From the NCBI GenBank assembly GCA_021774205.1, contig JAJFJI010000084.1, forward strand, positions 1 to 12,014: a stretch of 12,014 bases of DNA. Direction: 5' to 3'. Each line of letters begins with the position of its first letter. The first letter of the stretch is position 1. The notes under the pieces were generated by a model. It saw only the letters and a program-made list of their open reading frames with translations. It had not been told where the DNA came from and made no database searches. This stretch comes from Nitrosomonas sp. (GTDB taxonomy: Bacteria > Pseudomonadota > Gammaproteobacteria > Burkholderiales > Nitrosomonadaceae). Shown one piece after another: positions 1 to 7,285 of the stretch. A program made the translations under genes and the position numbers.

Positions 1-1
1 G

Positions 2-313
2 GGATTTGGCATGACCATCATTGAAGCAGCTGCGTGTGGCGTACCCACCATAGCTTCACGAATTTATGGAATTACAGACGCGGTGGCTGACGGCAAAACC
101 GGTTTCTTGTTTCCGGCCGGTGATGTGGAAGCGCTAACAAAGAACTTGTTAAAACTGATTTTAAAAAAAGACTTGCGGCAACAAATGGGAATTAGGGCTT
201 GCCACCGTGCAAACAAGTTGTTTTCCAGTAAGAAAATTATCGGTGAAACAATGATGTTTTATGACAGATTGATAAAAGAGCACCTGCAAAAGCATGACAA
301 AACTAACGATTGA
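2..313 (+). CDS. Glycosyltransferase, GT-B fold (GT4-like), C-terminal end only
   Basis: Only the last ~103 codons are present; the gene runs in from before the window, and the frame is open from base 2. The stretch GFGMTIIEAAACGVP is the donor-binding motif of GT4/GT1-type glycosyltransferases (the end of the E-x7-E element, followed by the conserved CGxP). It is followed by GKTGFLFPAGDVEAL, the usual nucleotide-sugar-side C-terminal segment. These enzymes transfer a sugar from an activated donor to a growing glycan at the cytoplasmic face of the membrane. The ATG at 11 lies inside the motif and is not the true start. The downstream sugar epimerase suggests an exopolysaccharide, O-antigen or capsule cluster. 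Donor and acceptor cannot be read from this fragment. Confidence 0.88.
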   Translation, partial: GFGMTIIEAAACGVPTIASRIYGITDAVADGKTGFLFPAGDVEALTKNLLKLILKKDLRQQMGIRACHRANKLFSSKKIIGETMMFYDRLIKEHLQKHDKTND

Positions 314-356
314 CTGGTATAGAAGTGGTTTAGTTCTAACTGGATATTGTGATTAT

Positions 357-380
357 TTCGACGCATTACTTTGCGTCGAA
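357..380. repeat. Perfect 9-bp inverted repeat (hairpin) between glycosyltransferase and epimerase
   Basis: TTCGACGCA (357-365), a 6-nt loop, then TGCGTCGAA (372-380) form a perfect 9-bp stem in the 104-bp gap between the two genes. No good T-run follows, so it is at best a weak terminator for the glycosyltransferase. It could also be a processing site or a protein-binding dyad. The inverted repeat is seen directly; its role is inferred. Confidence 0.5.
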
Positions 381-417
381 TTAAGTATACGGAATTCGTT
401 GTTCGATTGGTGCGGGT

Positions 418-1428
418 ATGACTGATATTCAGAACCGCCTGGTGCTCGTCACCGGCGCCAACGGTTTCGTGGGCAGACCTTTGTGCGAGGAAATGCTGCG
501 CCAGGGGTGGCGGGTCAGAGCGGCGATTCGATCATCTATTCAAATGCCGCACGGTGTAGAAATTGCCGTGATAGATGATATTGATGGTGATACCGACTGG
601 ACGAGCGCGCTGCGTGGCGTGGATGTGGTAATCCATCTTGCCGCACGCGTGCATGTAATGAAAGACGCTGCCACAGATCCGTTGGCAGCGTTTCTCAAGG
701 TCAATCTGCATGGTACTGAGAATTTGGCCCAGCAAGCGGTACGCGCTGAGATAAAGCGGCTCGTCTGCGTGAGCTCGATCAAGGTCAATGGCGAGGAAAC
801 TCGCGACCAGCAAAGTTATACAGAAGAGGATATGCCAGCACCCCAGCATCCATACGGTATCTCAAAATGGCAAGCTGAACAAGCATTACGGCGCATCGCA
901 CAGGAATCTGGTTTGCAAGTGGTGATCATCCGCCCACCGTTGGTATATGGTCCTGGTGTAAAAGGAAATTTCAACAGCTTGATGGCCGCGATCGAAAAGG
1001 GAAGAGCACTACCGCTGGCTGGCGCGTACAATGTACGCAGTCAAGTGTATCTCGGAAATTTGATAAGTGCGCTGATCGCCTGTGCAACGCATCCTGCGGC
1101 GGCTGGACAGACGTATCTGGTTCGCGATGGCGAGAACGTTTCAACCGCGTTACTGGTTAAAAAAATTTCTGTCGCATTGGGTCGTAACAATCGCTCGTTT
1201 TATTTTCCGGAAAAACTGTTACGCATAGCAGCGGCGACATTGGGACGTGCAGATCAAATAAATAGATTATTCGGCTCGTTGCGTGTGAGCGACGCAAAAC
1301 TGCGCGGTGAGTTGGGCTGGGTTCCGCCCTATACATTAGAACAAGGCTTAAGCGCAACAGCAGTTTGGTATCACCAAAACGCCAAACAGTTTATACTGAC
1401 GGCCAAGAATTTACCAACCGACACTTGA
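418..1428 (+). CDS. NAD-dependent epimerase/dehydratase (extended SDR; UDP-sugar 4-epimerase-like)
   Basis: 336 residues, a normal length for extended short-chain dehydrogenases that act on nucleotide sugars. The N-terminal Rossmann motif TGANGFVG (residues 12-19) binds NAD(P). HLAARVHV (73-80) is the strand-4 segment, CVSSIKVNG (117-125) carries the catalytic Ser, and YGISK (146-150) is the YxxxK catalytic pair. The protein probably interconverts or dehydrates a UDP-linked hexose in the cytoplasm for surface-glycan synthesis, in line with the glycosyltransferase before it. Exact substrate is not readable; Gal/Glc or GalNAc/GlcNAc 4-epimerase and related reductases are all possible. The ATG at 418 has only a weak Shine-Dalgarno, but the glycine motif begins 12 residues after it, as expected. 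Its stop (1426-1428) shares one base with the start of the next gene. Confidence 0.88.
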   Translation: MTDIQNRLVLVTGANGFVGRPLCEEMLRQGWRVRAAIRSSIQMPHGVEIAVIDDIDGDTDWTSALRGVDVVIHLAARVHVMKDAATDPLAAFLKVNLHGTENLAQQAVRAEIKRLVCVSSIKVNGEETRDQQSYTEEDMPAPQHPYGISKWQAEQALRRIAQESGLQVVIIRPPLVYGPGVKGNFNSLMAAIEKGRALPLAGAYNVRSQVYLGNLISALIACATHPAAAGQTYLVRDGENVSTALLVKKISVALGRNNRSFYFPEKLLRIAAATLGRADQINRLFGSLRVSDAKLRGELGWVPPYTLEQGLSATAVWYHQNAKQFILTAKNLPTDT

Positions 1429-2198
1429 TGACCGAAAGAAATAAAAAATTGTGTGTGGCAGTGGAAAAGGCGCTCTCGCCACCAGGAAATGAAGCTGCTT
1501 CAGAACAAGCCGGGAATAACGTTAATGTAAAGATCAATCTGCGCAAAATTCCGCTGCTGGCGCAACTGACCGCCAGTGAAATGGCTAAAGTCAAAAAAGA
1601 ATTGCAGGTGAAGCGTTATGCGCGACGGGAAGTAATCATAAAAAAAAGGGCAAGTGGCGACAGCCTTTTATTTTTGCTTTCAGGCAGGTTGCAGGCTATT
1701 GATATGACAGACGAAGGAAGAGTCATTGGTTTGCAGCTACTCTCGGCCGGTGAGTTTTTTGGGGAAACTACGCTCATAAACCAGTCTTTGCACACCTCAT
1801 CAGTCATCGCTTTAAGTGATGCCTTGGTTGCTTTCTTGTCGCGCACAACAGCGCTGCATTTATTTGCTCACTCACCCTCGGTTGCCAGCCAGATACAGAA
1901 GCACCTGGCGCAAAAAGTGCAGCTTGATTATAAGTTCCGCACTATGCTCAGTATCAACAATACCGCAAAACGGTTATCAAGTTTCTTGGTACTTATGAAA
2001 CAAAAAACCGTTGGAAAACAAGAATTAGTAGAAAACTTACCCACTCATCAAGAAATAGCCAGCATGATCAATACCAGCCGCGAAACAGTGACAAGGGCAT
2101 TATTGACGCTGACACATCAAGGAATTATCCGCAAAGACGCGCGTCGCCTAATTATTGTTAGGCCAGAAGCTTTGCAAGAAATGACAAAAAGTTTATAA
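1428..2198 (+). CDS. Crp/Fnr-family transcriptional regulator
   Basis: 256 residues from the ATG at 1428. That codon overlaps the epimerase stop (TGATG), which suggests translational coupling. The frame stays open further upstream, but an earlier start would lie well inside the epimerase. After a ~35-residue non-conserved N-terminus comes a cyclic-nucleotide-binding beta-roll (~40-145, with GEFFGE at 108-113), a dimerisation helix (~150-185) and a winged helix-turn-helix (~204-240). Recognition-helix residues S217-R218-E219-T220-V221-T222-R223 match the RExxxR set by which E. coli CRP reads TGTGA. The Gly-Glu of the cAMP pocket is present (G112-E113), but the following segment (HTSSVIAL) lacks the Arg that contacts the cAMP phosphate, so the ligand may not be cAMP. 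Only one Cys is present, near the N-terminus, so this is not an Fe-S FNR. A perfect TGTGA-N6-TCACA site lies 33 bp after the stop, ahead of the type I secretion operon. Confidence 0.9.
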   Translation: MTERNKKLCVAVEKALSPPGNEAASEQAGNNVNVKINLRKIPLLAQLTASEMAKVKKELQVKRYARREVIIKKRASGDSLLFLLSGRLQAIDMTDEGRVIGLQLLSAGEFFGETTLINQSLHTSSVIALSDALVAFLSRTTALHLFAHSPSVASQIQKHLAQKVQLDYKFRTMLSINNTAKRLSSFLVLMKQKTVGKQELVENLPTHQEIASMINTSRETVTRALLTLTHQGIIRKDARRLIIVRPEALQEMTKSL

Positions 2199-2226
2199 CA
2201 ATCTGAAAATTAACTACCATAAATAA

Positions 2227-2250
2227 AAAATGTGACACACATCACATTTT
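2227..2250. promoter_or_regulatory. Perfect CRP-type operator upstream of type I secretion operon
   Basis: AAAATGTGA (2227-2235), six bases, then TCACATTTT (2242-2250) make a perfect 9-bp dyad. The TGTGA-N6-TCACA core and AAA/TTT flanks agree with the ideal E. coli CRP site. It lies between the Crp/Fnr regulator and the transporter gene, 180 bp before the latter. The regulator has the residues that read TGTGA in CRP, so it is the likely binder, although another CRP homologue in the genome could also use the site. Its effect depends on the promoter. With a -10 at CATAAT (2292-2297) the site centre falls near -65, suitable for activation. With a -10 at TATTCT (2255-2260) the site would cover the -35 region and repress. 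Confidence 0.85.
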
Positions 2251-2291
2251 AGTGTATTCTCAACGTAAATCAGTTTACTTGAGGTTAACGC

Positions 2292-2297
2292 CATAAT
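2292..2297 (+). promoter_or_regulatory. Possible -10 element of the type I secretion operon
   Basis: CATAAT matches the sigma70 -10 consensus at 5 of 6 positions. The hexamer 17 bp upstream (ATCAGT) is a very poor -35, which would fit an activator-dependent promoter served by the CRP-type site centred at 2238.5. The implied start near 2304 puts the site at about -65, a few bases off the classic -61.5 phase. The hexamer also lies inside a small dyad, CGCCA-TAA-TGGCG (2289-2301). This is a sequence-pattern guess only. Confidence 0.3.
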
Positions 2298-2430
2298 GGC
2301 GCCAACATGCTTATTTATAAAAAGATTGCGCGATTATAAGAACCAAAAAAGGAATCCTAATGGTCGCAATAACAAAATAAATTTTCAGGAATCATATGCT
2401 TATCATTTCTTGTAACTCTTAGCCGTTTAG

Positions 2431-4215
2431 ATGACACCAAAATTCAAGATTCCTCAAAATGAGATTGCACAGGCATTAGCCAGCTTTAAGAAGGCCTTTC
2501 GCACAGTCGGTGTTTTCAGCGCCGTCATTAACATGCTCATGCTCATGCCGGCGATATATATGCTACAGCTGTATGACAGTGTATTGACCAGTCGCAATGA
2601 AATGACACTGTTAATGCTAACGCTGATTATGCTGGGTGCCTATATTTTTATGGGTGCGCTCGAATATGTGCGCAGCTTCGTATTGATTCGCGTCGGCGCG
2701 CAACTCGACACGAAGCTGAATAAGCGTGTCTATACGGCTGCTTTCGAGCAAAGCTTAAAACAAGGTGGTGGTAATGCCGGGCAGGCTTTAAAGGATTTGA
2801 CAAGCTTACGTCAATTCTTGACTGGCAATGCATTGTTTGCTTTCTTTGACGCGCCTTGGTTTCCCATCTATATATTTGTTATTTTTATGTTTCACACGTG
2901 GCTGGGTGTTTTTGCATTATGTGGTACAGCGGTATTGATTGTACTTGCTTACATCAATGAAAAAATTTCACGCAAACCTTTGGAAGAAGCCAATTCAATG
3001 GCAATTGCATCGACCACACTAGCATCCAATAATTTACGTAACGCCGAAGTCATCGAAGCCATGGGAATGTTATCTAACCTGCAAACACGTTGGTATAAGT
3101 TGCATAGCCGTTTCCTCAATTTGCAAGCAGATGCAAGTGAAAAATCAGGTGTTGTCACGGCTATTTCGAAATCGACTTCCGTTGCGCTGCAATCAATGAT
3201 GCTTGGATTGGGCGCATTATTAGTTCTGGATAACAGTATATCTCCCGGAATGATGATCGCCGGCTCCATTTTATTGGGCCGAGCAATCGCACCAGTTCAA
3301 TTATTAATCAGCGTTTGGAAGCAATTTGGTAGTACGCGGAGCGCTTACGAACGGCTTACAGAATTGCTGGAAAAGAATCCAGCCCGTGAACCAGGCATGG
3401 CACTTCCAAAACCAAAGGGTATTATTTCAGTTGAAAACGTGACGGCAGCGCCACCGGGCGCTTCAGTGCCTGCTATTAGGGGGTTAAATTTTTCACTTGC
3501 AGCCGGCGAAATTCTAGGCGTCATCGGACCCAGTGGGTCCGGGAAGTCAACGCTGGCACGTTTGTTAGTGGGGGTGTGGCCTTCAGCAGTAGGGAAAGTG
3601 CGACTGGATGGTGCCGATGTTTATCTTTGGAATAAGGATGAACTGGGGTCTTATATTGGCTATCTGCCACAAGATATTGAATTATTTGGCGGCACCGTTT
3701 CAGAAAATATTGCACGCTTTGGCGACATTGATGCGGAAAAGGTTATCCTGGCCGCTAGGCGTGCCGGTGTGCACGAAATGATCTTGAATATGCCGAAAGG
3801 GTATGACACACCACTCGGAGATGGCGGCGCGGGGCTCTCCGGCGGCCAAAAACAACGCCTTGGTCTGGCGCGCGCCCTTTACGACGATCCATCACTCATT
3901 GTCTTGGATGAACCAAATTCAAATCTGGATGACGCGGGTGAGAAAGCATTATTGGGTGCCATTATTGATTTGCGTAAGCGGGAGAAAACCATCGTTCTGA
4001 TTACCCATCGAACCAGCATCGTTAGTGCCACCAACAAGTTATTATTTTTACAGGAAGGAGTTGCAAAAATGTTTGGTCCAAGCGATAAGGTATTGTCAAC
4101 GCTAGCCAAACAACAACAAGCGCAACAATCACACCCGGTGCAACAAACTAACAACGCGGAAAAGAAGACGCAGGCAATACCAACCGTTAGTGTGGTCGAC
4201 CCGAATATTTCATAA
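2431..4215 (+). CDS. Type I secretion system ABC transporter (permease-ATPase, PrtD/PrsD family)
   Basis: 594 residues, a typical length for inner-membrane ABC exporters of type I secretion. The N-terminal half is the membrane domain (residues ~25-300), beginning with the family-typical segment FSAVINMLMLMPAIYMLQLYD. The ATPase domain (~330-560) has Walker A GPSGSGKST (366-374), Q-loop Q414, signature LSGGQ (469-473), Walker B LIVLDE (489-494) and switch His H526. There is no N-terminal C39 peptidase or C39-like domain, so double-glycine leader cleavage is not expected. The usual cargo of such transporters is an RTX-type or similar protein with an uncleaved C-terminal signal. The C-terminus ends in a Gln-rich low-complexity tail. 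An in-frame TAG directly precedes the ATG at 2431, so no longer form is possible. No Shine-Dalgarno is visible, so translation may depend on the short frames upstream. The adaptor and channel genes follow. Confidence 0.95.
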   Translation: MTPKFKIPQNEIAQALASFKKAFRTVGVFSAVINMLMLMPAIYMLQLYDSVLTSRNEMTLLMLTLIMLGAYIFMGALEYVRSFVLIRVGAQLDTKLNKRVYTAAFEQSLKQGGGNAGQALKDLTSLRQFLTGNALFAFFDAPWFPIYIFVIFMFHTWLGVFALCGTAVLIVLAYINEKISRKPLEEANSMAIASTTLASNNLRNAEVIEAMGMLSNLQTRWYKLHSRFLNLQADASEKSGVVTAISKSTSVALQSMMLGLGALLVLDNSISPGMMIAGSILLGRAIAPVQLLISVWKQFGSTRSAYERLTELLEKNPAREPGMALPKPKGIISVENVTAAPPGASVPAIRGLNFSLAAGEILGVIGPSGSGKSTLARLLVGVWPSAVGKVRLDGADVYLWNKDELGSYIGYLPQDIELFGGTVSENIARFGDIDAEKVILAARRAGVHEMILNMPKGYDTPLGDGGAGLSGGQKQRLGLARALYDDPSLIVLDEPNSNLDDAGEKALLGAIIDLRKREKTIVLITHRTSIVSATNKLLFLQEGVAKMFGPSDKVLSTLAKQQQAQQSHPVQQTNNAEKKTQAIPTVSVVDPNIS

Positions 4216-4283
4216 GTGAATACACAGGGTGTTATGCGTACGATATGACTTTGAAAGGCTCAGGTAATCAAACAGGAATTAAC

Positions 4284-5636
4284 ATGAAGCTTTTGGCTGA
4301 GGCGAAAGAAGCAATTCCAGATAATTTTCCGCTTGACGAGACAAATCAAGTCAAAACGGACGAGACGATTCATGCCCGGCTTGGTTGGTGGATTGTATTG
4401 GCGGGCGTCGGCGGCTTCTTTTTATGGGCGTTTCTCGCCCCGCTGGATAAAGGCGTGCCACTTTCCGGTACAGTTACCGTAGCCACCAATCGTAAAGCTG
4501 TCCAGCATCAGACAGGTGGTATTGTTGACGAAATTCTGGTTAAGGAAGGTGATCGTGTTAAATCCGGCCAAGTATTGGTACGTATGAACGATATTCAAGT
4601 CAAAGCGCAAGCAGATATTACTAGAAGCCGACTCTTTTCTGCCCGTGCCATTGAAGCACGTCTGATCGCAGAGCGGGATGGCAAATTGGAGATTACTTTC
4701 CCGCCCGCATTATTGTCGGCTAAAAACGATCCGCGTGTAGCCAATACGATCAATACCCAAAAACAGCTATTCATGTCACGAAATTTATCAATGCAACATG
4801 AATTGGCAGCTTTGGATGAAAATATTGCTGGTCTAACTATTCAGCTACGTGGTCTTGAGGAATCAAGAATAAACAAAAGACAACAATTGCAATTTTTGAA
4901 TGAACAGCTCGGCAACTTACGTGATTTAGCAAAAGATGGTTTTGTTCCCCGTAGTCGCGTTTTAGACCTGGAACGAGACTACGTCCAATTGAATGGCGAG
5001 ATTTCCGCTGATGCCGGTGATATTGGCCGTATCCAGCGCCAGATTGCTGAATTAAACCAGCAACGCATCCAACGTCAGCAGGAACTCCAAAAAGAAGTGC
5101 GGCAGCAATTGTCTGATATTCAACGTGAAGCGGAAGATTTACATAGCCAATTAATCGCGCAAGATTTTGAGCTGGCAAATGTGTTAGTCAAAGCCCCTGT
5201 CGATGGTATTGTGGTCGGCGTAGATATTTTTACGCAAGGTGGGGTCATTGGACCCGGGTTCCGTATGATGGATATCGTGCCAAGTGAAGATCAGTTAGTC
5301 GTTATGGGACAAGTGCCGGTTCATCTCATTGATAAGGTTCATCCCGGCTTGCATGTCGATTTAATTTTTTCTGCCTTCAATCAAAATAAAACGCCTAATA
5401 TACCTGGCATCGCTATCCGGGTATCCGCCGACCGGCTGACTGACGAACAAACTGGAGAACCTTACTACAACCTGAAAACAAAAGTGACGCCTGAAGGAAT
5501 GAAGCTGCTTGTCCATCATCAAATACGGGCTGGAATGCCGGTAGAGATTTTTATAAAAACTGGCGAGCGGTCACTCATGAATTACCTGTTCAAGCCGATT
5601 CTTGATCGACTTCATGCATCCATGAGTGAAGAGTAA
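4284..5636 (+). CDS. Type I secretion periplasmic adaptor (HlyD/PrtE family membrane fusion protein)
   Basis: 450 residues from the ATG at 4284, which has AGGA at 4274-4277 with 6-nt spacing. An in-frame ATG at 4245 would add 13 residues but has no ribosome binding site. A short cytoplasmic N-terminus leads to one membrane helix (~34-52, GWWIVLAGVGGFFLWAFLAP). The barrel-sandwich half-motif follows (~71-101, including GGIVDEILVKEGDRVKSGQVL). A long Gln-rich alpha-helical coiled coil comes next (~105-290), then the second half-motif VKAPVDGIVVGV and a beta-rich C-terminal domain. The protein joins the inner-membrane ABC transporter to the outer-membrane channel through the periplasm. It lies 68 bp after the transporter gene and 5 bp before the channel gene, in the standard order of a type I secretion operon. 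Confidence 0.95.
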   Translation: MKLLAEAKEAIPDNFPLDETNQVKTDETIHARLGWWIVLAGVGGFFLWAFLAPLDKGVPLSGTVTVATNRKAVQHQTGGIVDEILVKEGDRVKSGQVLVRMNDIQVKAQADITRSRLFSARAIEARLIAERDGKLEITFPPALLSAKNDPRVANTINTQKQLFMSRNLSMQHELAALDENIAGLTIQLRGLEESRINKRQQLQFLNEQLGNLRDLAKDGFVPRSRVLDLERDYVQLNGEISADAGDIGRIQRQIAELNQQRIQRQQELQKEVRQQLSDIQREAEDLHSQLIAQDFELANVLVKAPVDGIVVGVDIFTQGGVIGPGFRMMDIVPSEDQLVVMGQVPVHLIDKVHPGLHVDLIFSAFNQNKTPNIPGIAIRVSADRLTDEQTGEPYYNLKTKVTPEGMKLLVHHQIRAGMPVEIFIKTGERSLMNYLFKPILDRLHASMSEE

Positions 5637-5641
5637 CGGCA

Positions 5642-6979
5642 ATGCAATTCTCCCGACACTATTTCTTTATTTCAATATTAACTGTCTTGTTATTACAAAC
5701 AGGCGTTAGCCAGGCGCTCGGACTTCTGGATGCCTACGAAGCTGCTTTGGAAAATGATCCTGTTTACCGTTCGGCCATTCATGAAAATGAAGCGGGTCAA
5801 CAAGAAAAAGCGATTGGTCTTTCCGGTTTGCTGCCAAATTTATCCTTTACGCACGTACGGAGCAAGAATACTGGAAACCAGACATTGGGACCCTCACCAA
5901 GAGAATCTTTAAATTTCGATAGTCGAGTCACCACTTTGTCTTTACGCCAACCTATTCTTAACCTCGAAGCGGTAGCAGAATACCGTCAAGGCGCAGCGCA
6001 GGCCAATTCCAGCCAGGCTAGGTTTACCGGCCATAGTCAACAGCTGATTGTCCGGCTTGTGGAAGCGTATGTTGAGACGCTTCTTGCGCAAGATCGTTTA
6101 ATGCTTGCGCAGACGCAACAAGACACGCTTGAGGAACGGAAAAAAGTTAATGAACAAATGCTGCAGAAGGGAGAAGGCACAATCACCGATGTGCTGGAAA
6201 CGCAGTCTCAATACGCATTATCGCAAGCAGACGCTATTGAAGCACAAGACGAATATAAGGTGGCGCGGCTAAGATTGGCCGCCATTGTTGGCAACCAGGA
6301 CATAGTTCAGCTTGACCGTTTATCAACCAATTTCCAAGTCAATACCATACACCTGGTCGATTATGAAAGCTTGGAGGATCTGGCGCTTAATCGCAATGCT
6401 GAACTGGTGACACAGCGGTACGCCGTTACATCCAGCAAGGAAGAGATTAATAGAAGCCGTTCCGGTCATATGCCACGTTTGGAGTTGGTTGCAAGCTTGA
6501 GCAAGAATGATGCGGCATCATTTGTAACAGCTAACCGGAACGCTAATATTGCCAGTATTGGTATAGAAGTAAATGTTCCTTTATATGCCGGCGGCCGGGT
6601 CAATGCCGTAACCCGGCAGTCAGTCGCTAACCGTGCGCGCGCCGAAGCGGATCTGAATACGATGACCGATAGCGTTCTAGTTGAACTGCGCAGTCAATAT
6701 CAGCTGACCTTAAGTAGCGTCAAAAGAATAGAATCGCTTGAACTTGCAGTAGAGTCAGCGCGCCTGTTGGTTCAAGCGACCGAAAAGAGTATTCAAGGCG
6801 GGATAAGAATTAACCTGGATTTGCTGGATGCGCAACAGCAATTATTTACAGCGCAAGGAGAACTCTCGCAAGCCCGGTATAACTACCTGCTCGCCTATTT
6901 GCGTCTAAAACTAGCTGCAGGGGATCTAGTACTGCATGATTTACAAAGAATTGCTGTTTATTTTAACCCAACACACTGA
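5642..6979 (+). CDS. TolC-family outer membrane channel of the type I secretion system
   Basis: 445 residues, the usual size for TolC-type outer membrane efflux proteins. A Sec signal peptide covers residues 1 to ~25 (basic start, hydrophobic core ISILTVLLLQTGV, cleavage probably after SQA). The mature protein begins with LGLLDAYEAALENDPVYRSA, the typical TolC N-terminal helix. Two structural repeats follow, each with long coiled-coil helices (for example the VEAYVETLLAQDRLMLAQTQ region). The second half holds the conserved VNVPLYAGGRVNAVTRQS segment at a strand-helix junction. As a trimer it would form the outer-membrane barrel and periplasmic tunnel that the adaptor docks to. It starts 5 bp after the adaptor stop, so the two are surely co-transcribed. 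It may also serve other pumps. Confidence 0.95.
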   Translation: MQFSRHYFFISILTVLLLQTGVSQALGLLDAYEAALENDPVYRSAIHENEAGQQEKAIGLSGLLPNLSFTHVRSKNTGNQTLGPSPRESLNFDSRVTTLSLRQPILNLEAVAEYRQGAAQANSSQARFTGHSQQLIVRLVEAYVETLLAQDRLMLAQTQQDTLEERKKVNEQMLQKGEGTITDVLETQSQYALSQADAIEAQDEYKVARLRLAAIVGNQDIVQLDRLSTNFQVNTIHLVDYESLEDLALNRNAELVTQRYAVTSSKEEINRSRSGHMPRLELVASLSKNDAASFVTANRNANIASIGIEVNVPLYAGGRVNAVTRQSVANRARAEADLNTMTDSVLVELRSQYQLTLSSVKRIESLELAVESARLLVQATEKSIQGGIRINLDLLDAQQQLFTAQGELSQARYNYLLAYLRLKLAAGDLVLHDLQRIAVYFNPTH

Positions 6980-6980
6980 A

Positions 6981-7000
6981 CCAATAGTTTATTTTATTGG
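6981..7000. terminator. Weak hairpin between convergent genes
   Basis: CCAATA (6981-6986), an 8-nt loop and TATTGG (6995-7000) form a 6-bp stem directly after the channel gene stop and just before the end of the convergent DUF6447-like gene. Its position suits a shared terminator, but the stem is short and AT-rich and neither side has a clean T-run. Low confidence. Confidence 0.25.
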
Positions 7001-7001
7001 A

Positions 7002-7208
7002 TTAGTGGACATCCTTTGGTATCGCACCCTTTAATGCTGCTTGATAAGCAAGTTTAGCCGTACTGGCAATAGCCAGCTGCGCCTTGATCCGAACAATTTC
7101 GTTGTCTACAAACCGCAAATTAGTAATCTGCGTTTTTGCCTCGTCACTCAATGATGATAATAAATATTCAGTGCCGTCTATTGTTATCTTTTGTTCAGTG
7201 TCACTCAT
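7002..7208 (-). CDS. Small DUF6447-like protein, function unknown
   Basis: 68 residues, complete. The minus-strand ATG (7206-7208) is preceded by AGGG with 5-nt spacing. The protein opens with a short beta-like stretch, KITIDGTEYLLSSLSDEAK, then a predicted helix (TQITNLRFVDNEIVRIKAQLAIASTAKLAYQAAL) that is amphipathic and could pair as a coiled coil. No signal peptide, membrane segment or cysteine is present, so it should be cytoplasmic. From memory the pattern (ITIDGxEYxLxxLSDEAKxQIxxLxFVDxEIxRLxAQLA) matches the small uncharacterised DUF6447 family; I could not confirm this by search. It lies convergent to the type I secretion operon and downstream of the DUF5658-like gene on the same strand (77-bp gap), so the two small genes may form an operon. 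No function can be assigned. Confidence 0.75.
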   Translation of the reverse strand: MSDTEQKITIDGTEYLLSSLSDEAKTQITNLRFVDNEIVRIKAQLAIASTAKLAYQAALKGAIPKDVH

Positions 7209-7285
7209 TCTAGCCCTTGATATAATTATCAGTTCAGCTACGAGATGACGCTGAACTAAATACTAAGAAAGTTTTGTACGGTCTT

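Noticed and set aside
1365..1427. A 277-residue form of the Crp/Fnr regulator starting at 1365
   Set aside because: The extra 21 residues lie wholly inside the epimerase and add nothing conserved; the ATG at 1428 gives the usual overlap start.
4245..4283. ATG at 4245 as the HlyD-type adaptor start
   Set aside because: It has no ribosome binding site, whereas the ATG at 4284 has AGGA at proper spacing.
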